Positions 43,076-53,243 of a DNA stretch of 64,000 bases are shown one piece after another. The DNA is taken from NCBI GenBank assembly GCA_917880885.1, contig OU862913.1, positions 41,077,460-41,141,459 on the forward strand, read 5' to 3'. The translations under genes and the position numbers were made by a program. This stretch comes from Limnephilus marmoratus. Taxonomy: Eukaryota; Arthropoda; Insecta; Trichoptera; Limnephilidae. Position 1 is the first letter of the stretch, and every line of letters starts with the position of its first letter. The notes below the pieces were generated by a model. The model worked only from the letters and a program-made list of their open reading frames with translations, had not been told where the DNA came from and did not search any database.

Positions 43076-43529
43076 CTATTTGGTTCCCGGCATGCGTTGC
43101 TATGCCATTTAATAAAGAAATTGTTTCTCCCTGCGTGTCCTTTCCCATTCGTCGAGTTCCCTTCCACCTCACCTTCCTCTTCCGCGTCCCCTTCCCGTCT
43201 CGCGTTCCCACTCTGATTCCTCCACCTCCCTCTCCCCACTCTCCCCCCGTCCCACGAACCCCCCTCCCAGGTCCCCCTCCCCCCCACCCAGGTTCCCCTC
43301 CCCCATCTCTCCCTCCCACCCGCTTTCCATAGCAATAGCTGCTTCCTCGCGTGCCACCAATAGCAATTTTTTTCTACAAATTTCATAATGCCAGAGCTCA
43401 CCGGAAGTTTTATAAAAACCTTGTCCTGACAATAACGAACACACAAAAAAAGAATTATCCAATTTGGTGCAGTCGTTGGAAAGTTATGCGCTTAGCAACA
43501 CATTCAGCGATTAATTTTTATACTATAGA
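43076..43529 (-). mobile_element. Helitron B (minus)
   Basis: TTCCCGGCATGCGTTGCTAT at one end, pyrimidine-rich centre, AACCTTGTCCTGACAATAAC and TATGCGCTTAGCAACACATT at the other. Reverse complement of 25339-25797. Confidence 0.75.
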
Positions 43530-43794
43530 TACTTAATCGGTTTAATATAGCGCTATTTAGTAATGTAATCACATCGAGGGCGTTTCTAAACAATCTGTTT
43601 TTTATATTTTTAAATTCGTTGATAATTCCGACATGAATATTGCGCACACTTTATTTACCATAATATGGAAAACTTCGATTACACATGATTATTGCGAACA
43701 ATGAAAACTTTGTAACACGATTCCGCACATTTTAGTGCTTCTTTCAGTGTTTAAAACTGTTAAAATAAACATGAATATGCATTTACGCTGCTTA
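43530..43794. other. Unassigned
   Basis: No gene or repeat recognised. Confidence 0.35.
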
Positions 43795-43983
43795 AAATGA
43801 CTTTAGCCGTGTTTGGTGGTCAGATCTGAATAGCCAGGTACTTTCCCACCTACCTCTTCCTCATCTCCTCCCCCTCCCCACTACCTTCAGCCTCACAATA
43901 TGCCCCAATTGGTACGCCATAGTCTAACTGGCTCCAGACGGGAGCAGTTGCGACTCTTGTACGATATTTATATTTAAAAAAAT
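43795..43983 (+). mobile_element. SINE-1, 3' fragment
   Basis: TGACTTTAGCCGTGTTTGGT, CAGATCTGAATAGCCAGGTA, GGGAGCAGTTGCGACTCTTG, A-rich tail. Confidence 0.75.
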
Positions 43984-44135
43984 AAAGAAGAAGATAGCAC
44001 AAACAATCTAAACGAAAATATGACAAAGAACAAGACACAGAAAAATAAAAAGATAACGGTTGCAACTGGGACTAGAACCTAGACTCTCGTCTTACAGGGA
44101 CAAACGCCTTACCAATTCGGCCACTGCCGACTCTT
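43975..44135 (-). mobile_element. SINE-2, tRNA-derived (minus)
   Basis: On the minus strand a tRNA-like head (TTGGTAAGGCGTTTGTCCC, then GGTTCTAGTCCCAGTTGC) leads into TTTTTATTTTTCTGTGTCTT and ATATTTTCGTTTAGATTG. Related copies: 58075-58210, 58825-58985, 63065-63178. Confidence 0.65.
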
Positions 44136-44254
44136 ATTTAAACGTCATTTTTGTCAATCTCATATTTCAAATTCAGAATTAATTGATTCACCTCACGGTT
44201 TTTCTAACTAAATTAACTGACAACGAAAAAAAATACACACAACACAAACCCAAT

Positions 44255-44470
44255 AACACATACAATTTTAAATTTTCACGGCCAACAGTATTTTCGTTAG
44301 TTGTTATTGGGGGTGTTATGCCGTGTTGCGCTACCTCCTTCTTTAGCCGACATTTCGGTCCATCATCACATCTGCCCTGATGATGGACACTGTAACGCTG
44401 TCCGAAAAGTTGGCTAAAGAAGGAGGTAACGGCATAACACCCCCAATAACACATTTTTACATACGACATC
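44255..44470. repeat. Palindromic copy of the 38938-40612 element ends
   Basis: Two inverted ends nearly back to back: TTATGCCGTGTTGCGCTACC and CCTTCTTTAGCCGACATTTC on the left, TGTCCGAAAAGTTGGCTAAA and GGAGGTAACGGCATAACACC on the right. It would fold as one hairpin. Confidence 0.65.
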
Positions 44471-44856
44471 AATTTATCTGAACAGTGTGGGGATGAATCC
44501 GAACCGCCTTCACGTGTCGTAAGTCTGTGTGTGAGTATGTCTGTGGCGAGTTACAGGTTACGGTTACAGCACCGACACAACACTACAGTTAGTTACAGAT
44601 GTAGCCGCAGTTCCCACGGTGCTCTGTCCTCCCGGGCCGCGCTTGGCTTCCGGGCCGCCGATCGTTACCTCTGTCCCCTCCAGTACTAGGAACACACCAC
44701 ACACAGCACGGCGATTCTCATCTTAGTAAACAAAATCACATCAACATCCAATATTATCCATGGTCCAGTTGATTACTGAGATATCTTCAATTACTAATTT
44801 TTGAGATGCTCGCCATAGATCGAATATTGTTTACACGTGGTGTTTTACATATTAAA
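44471..44856. other. Unassigned
   Basis: A GC-richer stretch near 44560-44680 has no ORF of note. Confidence 0.35.
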
Positions 44857-45616
44857 TCTTATATATAAAAATCTCGTGTCACGATGTTTGTGGTCGCAGT
44901 CCTCCGAAACGGCTTGACCGATTTTTATGATTTTTTTTATGTACATTTGGTAGGTATGAGAATAGGTTTTAAGTTTTAAAGTATATTTCATACCGCTAGG
45001 TGATTAGGGTGTCCCCACCCAGAAAAAAAATCTATGCTTTTGACAATTTTTTTTTGTATTTTTTTTTTATTTGGCATCAAAAAATACCAATAACCCCAAA
45101 TTTTAACCCTCCTACCCCCACCCTCCCATTTTTAAATCGCGATTTTAGTATTTTTGTATGAACAAATTTAACTGTCTTTCTTATTTCAAACAGAACGAAA
45201 TTATTTATGTTGTTGAATGTCAGATGGCGCTACGTCCGCCTCATCAAACTTTCATTCACACGCGCGCAAGACATTCACGAGAAGCGTCGCGTCATTTTGA
45301 TATTTCATTCGGCATCATGTTCTCGCGTGGGCAAAGCATCGAGCTTATTTGTGTTGGCTAAAGACGGACTGACAAAAAATACGGTACACTCAATTGCTCT
45401 TCGAAATTCATATTGATTTTCTTTATTTCATTTTCCTACTTTAGTTGGCGTTTTTTTGCTTTTATCGGCGGGGATCGTCTACAGCGCTCCATTCCTCTTT
45501 CTGTCATAGATCCCACCCCCACACACTTACAATATATTTGTTATTTTTTATTTAACAACCAAAATATTCACTAGAAATAATTTATATGGCAGAACAACGT
45601 TTGTCGGGTCAACTAG
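44857..45616 (+). mobile_element. Helitron C, deletion derivative with helicase tail relic
   Basis: 760 bp from TCTTATATATAAAAATCTCG (after A) to TTGTCGGGTCAACTAG (before T). The ORF at 45207-45416 ends CSRVGKASSLFVLAKDGLTK then NTVHSIALRNSY, resembling the C-terminal end of Helitron Rep/helicase proteins (SRVG...LFV..KDG.T.N.V). The Rep domain and most of the helicase are gone. No target duplication, as expected. Confidence 0.8.
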
Positions 45617-45652
45617 TATGCTATAAAATAACACTGGGAGGCATCCTATCCT

Positions 45653-45790
45653 TTTTCTACAGGTATTTCAGTGGAAGATGCTTCGAGGAACTAGCGTCTA
45701 CTATTAATTATTAATTATCGATTAAATTAATTTATTAAATTAATCGATAATAAAATATCGATTAAATAAATCGATTGAATTAATTAGATT
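45653..45790. repeat. LINE L scrap and ATCGATTAA-rich microsatellite
   Basis: 45653-45700 matches family L (GGAAGATGCTTCGAGGAACT). 45703-45790 is built from overlapping self-complementary ATTAATCGATTAAATTAAT-like words. Confidence 0.5.
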
Positions 45791-45829
45791 TCCGATTTAT
45801 GGGATTAAAACACAACTAATATATTTTGA

Positions 45830-46696
45830 TAGCCGGCGTGTTCTAGGGGTAAGGCTCTTGACTCGCAATCCGAAGGTCGCGGGATCGAATCCCGGCGTGC
45901 GCAAATAAATTTAATTTGATTAATTTATGTTATTTCACAATTAATTAATTTAAAAATTTTGCAGCACGTTCCAGAGTGGAAGATACTCTTAGTATCGCCC
46001 TGGTGTAAGACCACCATTCAGAGTTGAAACGTAGCTTGAAATGGCTTTAGCCGTGTTTGGTAACCAGTTCAATTTGGGAGGCGGGTATGGGTACCGCCGC
46101 CCCGGGAACCATTTATTGGATAACCAACACATCTGCCATATGTCACCCCAAATGGTTCGCTACGTTTGGTGACTAAGCAGGGGTGCCCGGGTTCATGAGG
46201 TGAGGTTTGTCCAGGTCTTGGTGGCCGATACGTCTGCCCACCTGCTGCGTGTTGGGCCGGATCGAGAGAGACTGGTTGAGGGAGATCTTTTACCATCCAG
46301 GCAGTATTTCTCAACTCATCGCCTTGCACCTCAGTTGAAGGGATGGATTCATAAGTCCGTTGCTCCTGGAAACACTAAGCCCCAGATTCCTACCCACCCC
46401 ATATACCTATTTCCTTCCCAAAACTTTCTCTCCTTCCGTTCCTTACAAAAACCCTCCACACAGCATCCTAAGATGACACAGGTCCTGAGGAAAATTATTT
46501 TCCTCAGGGCCTCCTGTGTGGAGCTAATGTTAAAAAAAGGTTTTGAGTAGCCAGGTACTTCCCCACCTTCCTCTTCCCCATCTCCTTCCCTACTATCTTC
46601 AGCCTCACAACATACTCCAATTGGGGATGCCATAGTCTCACTGGCTCCAGACGGGAGCAGCTGAGACTCTTGTGAGCTATTCACACAAAAAAAAAC
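45830..46696 (+). mobile_element. SINE-1 split by a full-length family B element
   Basis: tRNA-like head with A-box-like GTGTTCTAGGGG and B box GATCGAATCCC at about 45840-45895, body to 46071. SINE-1 then resumes at 46545 (GAGTAGCCAGGTACTTCC) and runs to its A tail near 46688. The interruption is a complete family B element. Confidence 0.8.
46072..46540 (+). mobile_element. Family B retroposon, full length (reference copy)
   Basis: 469 bp from CAATTTGGGAGGCGGGTATG to GTGTGGAGCTAATGTT plus A run. The 3' end folds as CTCCACACAG pairing with CTGTGTGGAG, enclosing GGTCCTGAGGAAAAT pairing with TATTTTCCTCAGGGCC. Nested in SINE-1. No protein and no clear pol III promoter. Confidence 0.8.
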
Positions 46697-47305
46697 GTGG
46701 AATTCGGTTAATATCACAGAGCCCCTCAGGCCTAGGGCATATTTTATCAGAAGGTCAAAATATTTTCACTTTGCAATAAAATACAAATGAATGAAATATT
46801 TGTGAACGTATCCAAAAATCAAAAACTGTTTTGGAGAGGTGATAAAATACACTTTCAAAATAAACATATTATATTTAAAGTATTTTTTTTAAATGCAAAC
46901 ATATAAAACTTTAAAAAATGGCTCACTTAAAGTTTTTTTTTTAACTAAAATATCTGAAGAAAAAAAAACACATACATATTTTATGAGACACATCTATTAT
47001 AAACGTTATTAGCACCTCATTTTTTGTCGTTTCATAAAAAAATAATTAATAAAAAATTCACAAAGTTTCTCAATTTTTTTTTTTAAATTACGGTCGAAAA
47101 CTTTGGCTTCATAAATACTTACGTACAATTTAATTATTTTGTGGTGAACTTTTAGATTTGAATATAAAGCTTGGTATTTTCTCTTTCTAACACCGTTTAG
47201 AAGTTAAGATCATATTTCTCACTTTTATAATAAGGAAGATACAACGATTTCTATGTGACCTATTTGAGTTGTTCCCAAAGCGAACAAATTAGCCCGAGGG
47301 GTTGA
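46697..47305. repeat. Family D AT-rich repeat
   Basis: 46752-46860 matches 8427-8529; 46860-46950 matches the reverse complement of 13000-13070. The rest is AT-rich with no gene. Confidence 0.45.
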
Positions 47306-47595
47306 ATCTATTTTACACACCAGATTTAAATGTCCAGGTTAAATTTTCCCCACAGGAAAAACTAAACCCTTTCACACACTTCCCCAAATGATCATCTGGT
47401 CAACCCACGCTATGCAATTGCACTATATAAGTATTATAAATACAAAACAATACAAGAACAACATGTCAACCTACTAGAGACCAAATAGGAACATAATTCA
47501 CCGACTCCAGATATTTTCATATCAGAGGGTTCGGCTCTGTGGAATTCCTAATTGAACCTATCAATCCTAACTGATCCCTCAATATAAATATTTAA
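47306..47595 (-). pseudogene. LINE 3' UTR and C-terminal end (as 26812-27120)
   Basis: Close match to 26812-27120: CACCAGATTTAAATGTCC, CTAAACCCTTTCACACACTT, GAACAACATGTCAACCTACT, GATATTTTCATATCAGAGGG. It lacks the 17-nt A run present at 26860. Confidence 0.7.
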
Positions 47596-47973
47596 ATATA
47601 TTATTATTATTTTAAATATACTATTATAATAATGATAGATTTATGGGTTTGCACACTAAAGCACAAAAAAATTAAAATTATTTAAAAAAAAATCATGAAC
47701 GTCGATTAATATACGCTACCGCCATCTATATATTCTACCTAAAAGTAGTGAACTAAAAAAAGGACTGAAGCTCCGCTAAGAAGAGATAAAGGAGTGCGTC
47801 TCGGCTACAAGCAGAATGTTATTATTTTTTCTATCCATAATAATAATATTTTTCTCTTGATTATTTTTATCACAATATAAATAATAAGGAAATACATTAA
47901 TGCAGAAACGTAGACTGATTATAAACATAATAACAACAGACAGAATTAAATGCAATTTATTAGGCATAGGAAA
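47596..47973. other. Unassigned, AT-rich
   Basis: No gene recognised. Confidence 0.4.
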
Positions 47974-48200
47974 TCTCTACATAATTATAAAACAAAGTCC
48001 TCTGCCGCGACTGTCGGTCTGTTCGCGATAAACTCAAAACTACTGAACGGATTTTCATGCGGTTTTCACCAGCAGATAGAGTGATTGATGAGGAAGGTTT
48101 AGGTATATAATTTGTCAAGGTTTTGTTTAAATTGGTTGAAATATACACAGTGGCGGCGTAGGGTAGATTGGCACCCGGGGCGGTTTTGGATTGAGCACCC

Positions 48201-49220
48201 CTACTTAAAATAATGCACCAAATAGTAAACATGCTTACGAGGCTTTATTTTACTAAAATATTCGAACACATTATCAAAATTGTTTTCCCTGTCTCTTTCA
48301 ATAGATAACACAGAAAGATTGGGTATTCGCGCTTGGCTCATTGTGGACCTTAAATAAGATTTTATTAATTTTAACTTTGAAAAGCTTTTTTCACATGAAG
48401 CCACCGAAACACAAATTGTAAAAAAAAAATCTAACACATAGCGCTAAAGTTGGAATAGACTCAGAATAGCCTCATTTTACAATAAATCTGAGAAGTTCCA
48501 ATGAAGTCCATTGAACCGCTTCTTGGGCACAAATGTTGGCGGCTTCCAAATGGCGCCTCCATCGTAAAATCGCCAACACGGTATTTTCTGCCGAAAACTC
48601 ATCGTAAATTTTTGACAGATTTGGAACCATTCCTCGAAAATCTTCTTTGGTGATGTTACCAACGTTTTAGGCTGAATAACACTAAATGCAAGCAGAATAA
48701 AATCCTTTGCCCTGTAACGATGGTGTAGATCTTCGTAAAATCTATCGTGACATTCTAACATTGCTCTCTGTAGGTCCTTTGGTAATGTAAGTCCGGAAAA
48801 TTTCTCCAGGCATACATTTCCGAAATCTCCTTGTTCTTCTTTTTCCTTCAATTGGAATGTCGAAGTCCCCACATTTTTTTGTTGCGTAGCAAATAGCCTT
48901 TTCCACTGTTTGGATGCGTTAATTTTAAAGAAAATGTTAAGAGCTTTAATTTTTATTACACACTTTTCCGGTGATAGCCCAGATTTTTGTATTTACTTTT
49001 TTGTCTGGTTAACTTTTTCTAGGACTTCACACCAAAAGGATAGATAGCATAGAAAACTGAAGTCACACAAAGCTGGTATGAGTGTTGATCCTGCTTCTCT
49101 TTTTTCAACGCTTTCTTTGCCGGTGCTGGGATCACACATCTCTTCGAGTGTTGATACAAGCTTCTCAAAATTATTCTTCAGTTTTAGAAAAGAAATTAGA
49201 AATTATATTCGAAAAAAAAA
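48201..49220 (-). pseudogene. hAT transposase relic (ZMYM1-like)
   Basis: Minus-strand pieces in order: LEEMCDPSTGKESVEK and IPALCDFSFLCYLSFW (about 49040-49200), LTLPKDLQRAMLECHDRFYE and LHHRYRAKDF (48477-48872), and the C-terminal dimerisation block ASCEKSFSKLKLIKSYLRST, then SNLSVLSIE-like residues (48201-48437). Spacing and order match ZMYM1-type hAT transposases (C-terminal pattern CE.SFSKLK.IK..LRS.M). At least two frameshifts and a stop; the N-terminal zinc finger and first catalytic part are missing. Confidence 0.75.
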
Positions 49221-49264
49221 AATATATATATAGTTACGATGCGTTTCAAAATATGATAATGTAA

Positions 49265-49423
49265 GGAAACGTACCCATACTACGTGACCTGTTCAGGGGG
49301 GGTCTTCAAAATACCACGCTTGGTACAATTGAGCGACGGGTTGCTTAGGTTTTTCGTCACCGGGGGGGGGGGGGGGGGGTTAAAAATTGAAAAAAATTGG
49401 TCACGTAGTATGGGTATGTTCCC
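49265..49423. mobile_element. Harbinger-type MITE (H2b), third level of nesting
   Basis: 159 bp, ends GGAAACGTACCC and GGGTATGTTCCC, TAA on both sides (49262-49264, 49424-49426), 18-nt G run inside. Lies within the hAT, which lies within Helitron A. Confidence 0.85.
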
Positions 49424-49942
49424 TAAGTAGCTAGATACAAGAGTGCGCAGTTATTTATTGAAATGTCTTTACAGCGGGAGATTTTATGCGCATTCTTTAG
49501 CTGTACTAGTGAGTTTTCGTTGTCACCCGCCGTGTGTTTTCGCGGACCGCCCCCTCCGCCCCCCCCTTACGCCGCCACTGAATATACAATACATAAAGAA
49601 GAATGTCTGTTTGTGGTGGATGAATGAGCAGGCAATTGTGGCTGGTGTGGATTTGATTTGTATTCAAATCTACAGTTTTGAGCCGAGGTTGGTGAAATTT
49701 TGCACGTGCTACCTTCAAAACATGAGGAAGGTCACTGTCTACATTTGATTTAGAAAAGTATGTGTAAAGCCCGGGCATCGCCGGGGACATCAGTTAGTTA
49801 TAAAATATAAAGGAAAAAAATATATGCAACAGTGACCTCATAATTTGGTCGCTTTTCAGAACAACTCGTATAGGTCTCATAGACATCGTTGTGTCTCCCT
49901 TATTATCATGGTTAAAAACATGATCTAAACATTCTAAAAGAT

Positions 49943-50405
49943 GTTATTTTTAACATTAGCTCCACACGAGGTCCTCAAGAAAATAATTCCCTTCAGGGCC
50001 TATATCATATTTGGGGATGTTGTGTGTAGGGTCTTTTTATGAAAGGAGGGGAGGAAGTTCTGGGAAGGAAAAAGGTATGTGGGGTTGGTAGGAATCTGGG
50101 GGTCAGTGTTCAAGAGTAACGGACGTAAGAATCCATCCCTCCCACTGCAGTGCAAGACGATGTTCCGAGAGCGTATGGCTGGAGAAGTCATAGGGTCTCC
50201 CTCAACCATTCTCTCTTGATTTGGCCTGTCATGAAGCTGGTGGACAGATACATTCTCCGCCATGACCCGGATAAACCTCACCCCATGAACCCGGGCACCT
50301 CTGCTAAGCGACCAAACGTAGCGAACCACTTGGCATGACCTATGGCAGAGGTGTTGGTTATCCAATTAATGGTCCCTGGGGCGGTGGTACCCATACCCGC
50401 CATCC
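49943..50405 (-). mobile_element. Family B retroposon (minus), near full length
   Basis: TTAGCTCCACACGAGGTCC, GGATGTTGTGTGTAGGG, GGTCAGTGTTCAAGAGTAAC, GAACCACTTGGCATGACC, CGGTGGTACCCATACCCGCC. Confidence 0.75.
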
Positions 50406-50534
50406 AAATTGCATGTTAGAAAAAGATAACACCATGCTTTATATTCAAATCTGAAAGTTAAGCTCAATGTAATCAAAATGTACACCTTTATGAAAACAAA
50501 GAAACCCATCGGAATTTGCTCTCACATCTTTTAA

Positions 50535-50846
50535 TCCGTCTGCTTGTTTAGGAATAAATACATCCCAAAACACGTAATCGCGTTATATTTTCATAAGACC
50601 AAAAACGTCCCGAGCAACCTTACATTTTAAAAGCTATATGTATATCTCCTTCCTCTTATGCAAACACATGTTTTTTTTTTTAACCAGAAAGAGAACGAAA
50701 TAATGCTTCTTATTGTCTTTGAAATATGAAAGCTATCTTGCATAGATATTTTACAATCTTGATCCAAATTGATGGTTTCAGAATTTACGCGCAGAACTGA
50801 GCCTTCCGGATTGTGAGGTGCGAATATATTGAACCAAGCAGACGGG
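50535..50846. mobile_element. TTAA-flanked MITE, copy 2
   Basis: 312 bp, same length as 6499-6810 and highly similar; TTAA at 50531-50534 and 50847-50850. Confidence 0.8.
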
Positions 50847-50849
50847 TTA

Positions 50850-51071
50850 AACTACGCAACGGATTTTCATGCGGTTTTCACTAATAGAGAGAGTGATTCA
50901 TGAGGAAGGTTTGGGTATATAATTTGTCAAAATTTTGTGTAAATTGGTTGAAATATATAATATATCTGGCCAACCACAAGCGGGCTGACAAAAGGACAGT
51001 GTGGATTTGATTAGATGGCTTTGGTTATAAAGGTTTCGTTAGCCACAGCAATGTGTGGCCGGGTCTGCTAG
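50850..51071 (+). mobile_element. Helitron A, 3' part
   Basis: CTACGCAACGGATTTTCATG through GTGTGGCCGGGTCTGCTAG before T. The 5' part is missing at the MITE junction. Confidence 0.7.
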
Positions 51072-51359
51072 TAATTGGGTAATTTGTTGAATGCCGTTTT
51101 TGTGAAAAATTACCTCAAAACACACTTACACAAAACGTAAGGTGGGCCAGTTTTAGAACTTTTTTATGTTTGCATTCAAAATTTTAATATTTAAAAAATT
51201 ACAAGTTTATTTAGAATTATAAAATTTGAAAGCGTAATTTATCAGAAACGAATTTTATCGCGAAATATTTTGACTTTTTAGTAGATACTGAAAGAGTAAT
51301 GTAAAAAAAAATATTTTATTAGAATCTAACTAGAATCACGCAAGTATTTTGTATGAAAT
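51072..51359. repeat. LINE tail fragment and family D DNA
   Basis: 51075-51120 is a reversed LINE 3' end (GCCGTTTTTGTGAAAAATTA); 51120-51200 resembles family D (AACGTAAGGTGGGCCAG, TTTTTTATGTTTGCAT). Confidence 0.45.
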
Positions 51360-51372
51360 ATTTCCATAATGG

Positions 51373-51994
51373 TCGAAGAGTTTACCTACCTGGGCTCCAT
51401 CATAACGCAGGACAATGAAGACCCAGTAGAAGTAAGAAAGCGCATTACAGCCGCTAACAAAACTTACTTCGCGTTGCTGCCAGTGTTCAAATCCCGAAAC
51501 GTCCATAGGAAAACCAAAATAACCTTATATAAAACAATTATCAGAACGGTCTTGGCCTATGGATGTGAGGCGGGAACACTGACAGCAAAGTCAGCGGAAC
51601 GGCTGGACATCTTCGAAAGAAAGGTACTTGGAAGAATCTTAGGAGCGGTGCGAGAGGGAGAGGCATGGAGAATCCGCCACAATAATGAGCTCTATGATAT
51701 TTACCAAGCTCCCAGACTCTCCACCCATTTAAGACTCCAAAGATTAAGATGGGCCGGACATGTGCACCGAATGCCAAGCACACGAGTACCGAAGAAGGTT
51801 CTGACAGGACACCCGGGAGGTAAACGAAAGGCGGGCAGACCTAGACTGAGATGGGAGGATGATGTCAGGAAGGATGCAAGAGGATTACTCCATGTTGCAG
51901 ATTGGAAGACGACGGCCGAGGACAGAGGGCGGTGGAGGCTTATTTTGAAGGAGGCCAAGGCTCGAAATGGGCTGTAGCGCCATCGAAGAAGAAG
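51373..51994 (+). pseudogene. 5'-truncated LINE, 202-codon C-terminal ORF with fortuitous ATG
   Basis: The ORF (ATG at 51369, stop at 51975-51977) encodes FTYLGSIITQDNEDPVEVRK, TKITLYKTIIRTVLAYGCEA, RLDIFERKVLGRILG, RLQRLRWAGHVHRMPSTRVP, GGKRKAGRPRLRWEDDV and WKTTAEDRGRWRLILKEAKA: the whole region after the reverse transcriptase of a non-LTR element, without stops. ATTTCCATAATGG flanks it (51360-51372, 51995-52007), a 13-bp target duplication, so the ATG is host DNA. The 3' tail is (GAA)n. Intact frame and perfect duplication imply a recent insertion. Confidence 0.85.
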
Positions 51995-52715
51995 ATTTCC
52001 ATAATGGAGTTTTGCAACAAACCCTGACGAATGCAAGCAAGTTCAGAGAAATACCAAAGGAAGGTTACATTTTCTATATATATAAAAATCAAAATATGTT
52101 TGCTTATAAATATTTATTTGAGTATATGAGTTGTCTATGCATTGCTAAACCGTTCATCCGATTGTGATGACACTTTGGGGATTTGATGTGTGCATGCCCG
52201 CGATGGTTTCTATATACAATAGTGAGCTCTGGCATTATGAAATTCACGATGGTTTCTATATACAATAGTGAGCTCTGGCATTATGAAAACATGCATTGCT
52301 CATTGTTCATCCGATTGCGATGAAACTTTGAGGATTTGATGTGCGCATGACCGCGATGATACTATATACATATAACATATAATATACATATAATAGTGAG
52401 TTCTGGCATCATAAAAATGCGTTGCTAAACCGTTTGTGGCGACACATCATTATTATCTTCGCCATCTTAAGAACATACAAGAAACATCTAATATTCGCGT
52501 GCATCGGCAAATCTACTTGCTACTAGGTACCTACCTACATATGCCGATCGCGATGTACCTTCTCGCCTGCCGTGCCAGCCCGACGTTAATAATATCGCCC
52601 CCGCCTAGAAAGGTCTCGAGACAGCACCGTACAATATCTGTACGGCGCCGAATATTCTCGTCAACCGCCGAAGTGGCTCGTATTACCTACCGCGAGGTAG
52701 TTACTCTACCGCGGC

Positions 52716-52753
52716 TATATAAGCAGCCGATCGCTCGCCCGCTGCAGTTCAGT
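52716..52753 (+). promoter_or_regulatory. Core promoter of the solo LTR
   Basis: TATATAAG at 52716-52723 and arthropod-type initiator TCAGT at 52749-52753 (putative +1 A at 52751), about 35 bp apart. Predicted to start the R region. Confidence 0.65.
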
Positions 52754-53237
52754 CTCACATTAACAGTCGGCCAATATCTCAACAAGTAACAGATCGCACA
52801 GTGCTCCTGCATGGCACACATCCAGGGCAGCTTCCCGAGGTCCACCACCACGTCTCAGCTACAAGGCCCATCGTGTCTTCAGCTCCTGAGAACAGTTCCA
52901 TCCCGCGACTTATAAGGTTTGACGCACCTTCAGTCCAGGGATCAGCCCACCACTTCATGGCACCCCGAAGCCCCACCGTGCTTCGCTGCCATGGAAACAC
53001 GCTCCGCCTCGCCAGGACTACCTGCTGGTGGCTCAGCACACCGAGCCACACACCGTTCATCTCCGCGATTCAAAGCGTCGAGCAACGGCCTGGAAGATAG
53101 GTCATCTCCACCGCCATGGTGTCGAGCAACGCGCTGACCTTCACCACACCATCTCCACCTCCGTACGCCTGCAGCATCATCTACGGCACTCCGCATTACA
53201 TCATGTTACCGACCACCGACCATCTGCTACGTAGCCC

Positions 53238-53243
53238 AATAAA
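53238..53243 (+). terminator. Polyadenylation signal of the solo LTR
   Basis: AATAAA about 55 bp before the LTR end, in the expected place for 3'-end formation. Confidence 0.6.

Larger units (their letters stand above)
48148..49580 (-). mobile_element. hAT transposon nested in Helitron A
   Basis: 1433 bp, inverted ends CAGTGGCGGCGTA, perfect 8-bp target duplication AATATACA (48140-48147, 49581-49588). Contains a minus-strand transposase relic and, near its 5' side, a Harbinger MITE (49265-49423). Confidence 0.9.
47974..49796 (+). mobile_element. Helitron A carrying a nested hAT element
   Basis: Starts TCTCTACATAATTATAAAAC after A, and ends CCCGGGCATCGCCGGGG-type hairpin then ACATCAGTTAG before T. 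The Helitron sequence breaks at GTTGAAATATACA and resumes at AATATACAATACATAAAGAA, exactly around the hAT insertion. Confidence 0.8.

Noticed and set aside
42802..43332. 176-codon ORF as a host gene
   Set aside because: The first half is LINE family L C-terminus and the second half is Helitron B; a chance fusion of two repeats.
45158..45361. Independent 67-codon gene
   Set aside because: Overlaps, in another frame, the helicase-tail relic of a Helitron.
52436..53234. Cluster of 68-117 codon ORFs
   Set aside because: They lie inside a solo LTR, overlap on both strands and have no recognisable domain.
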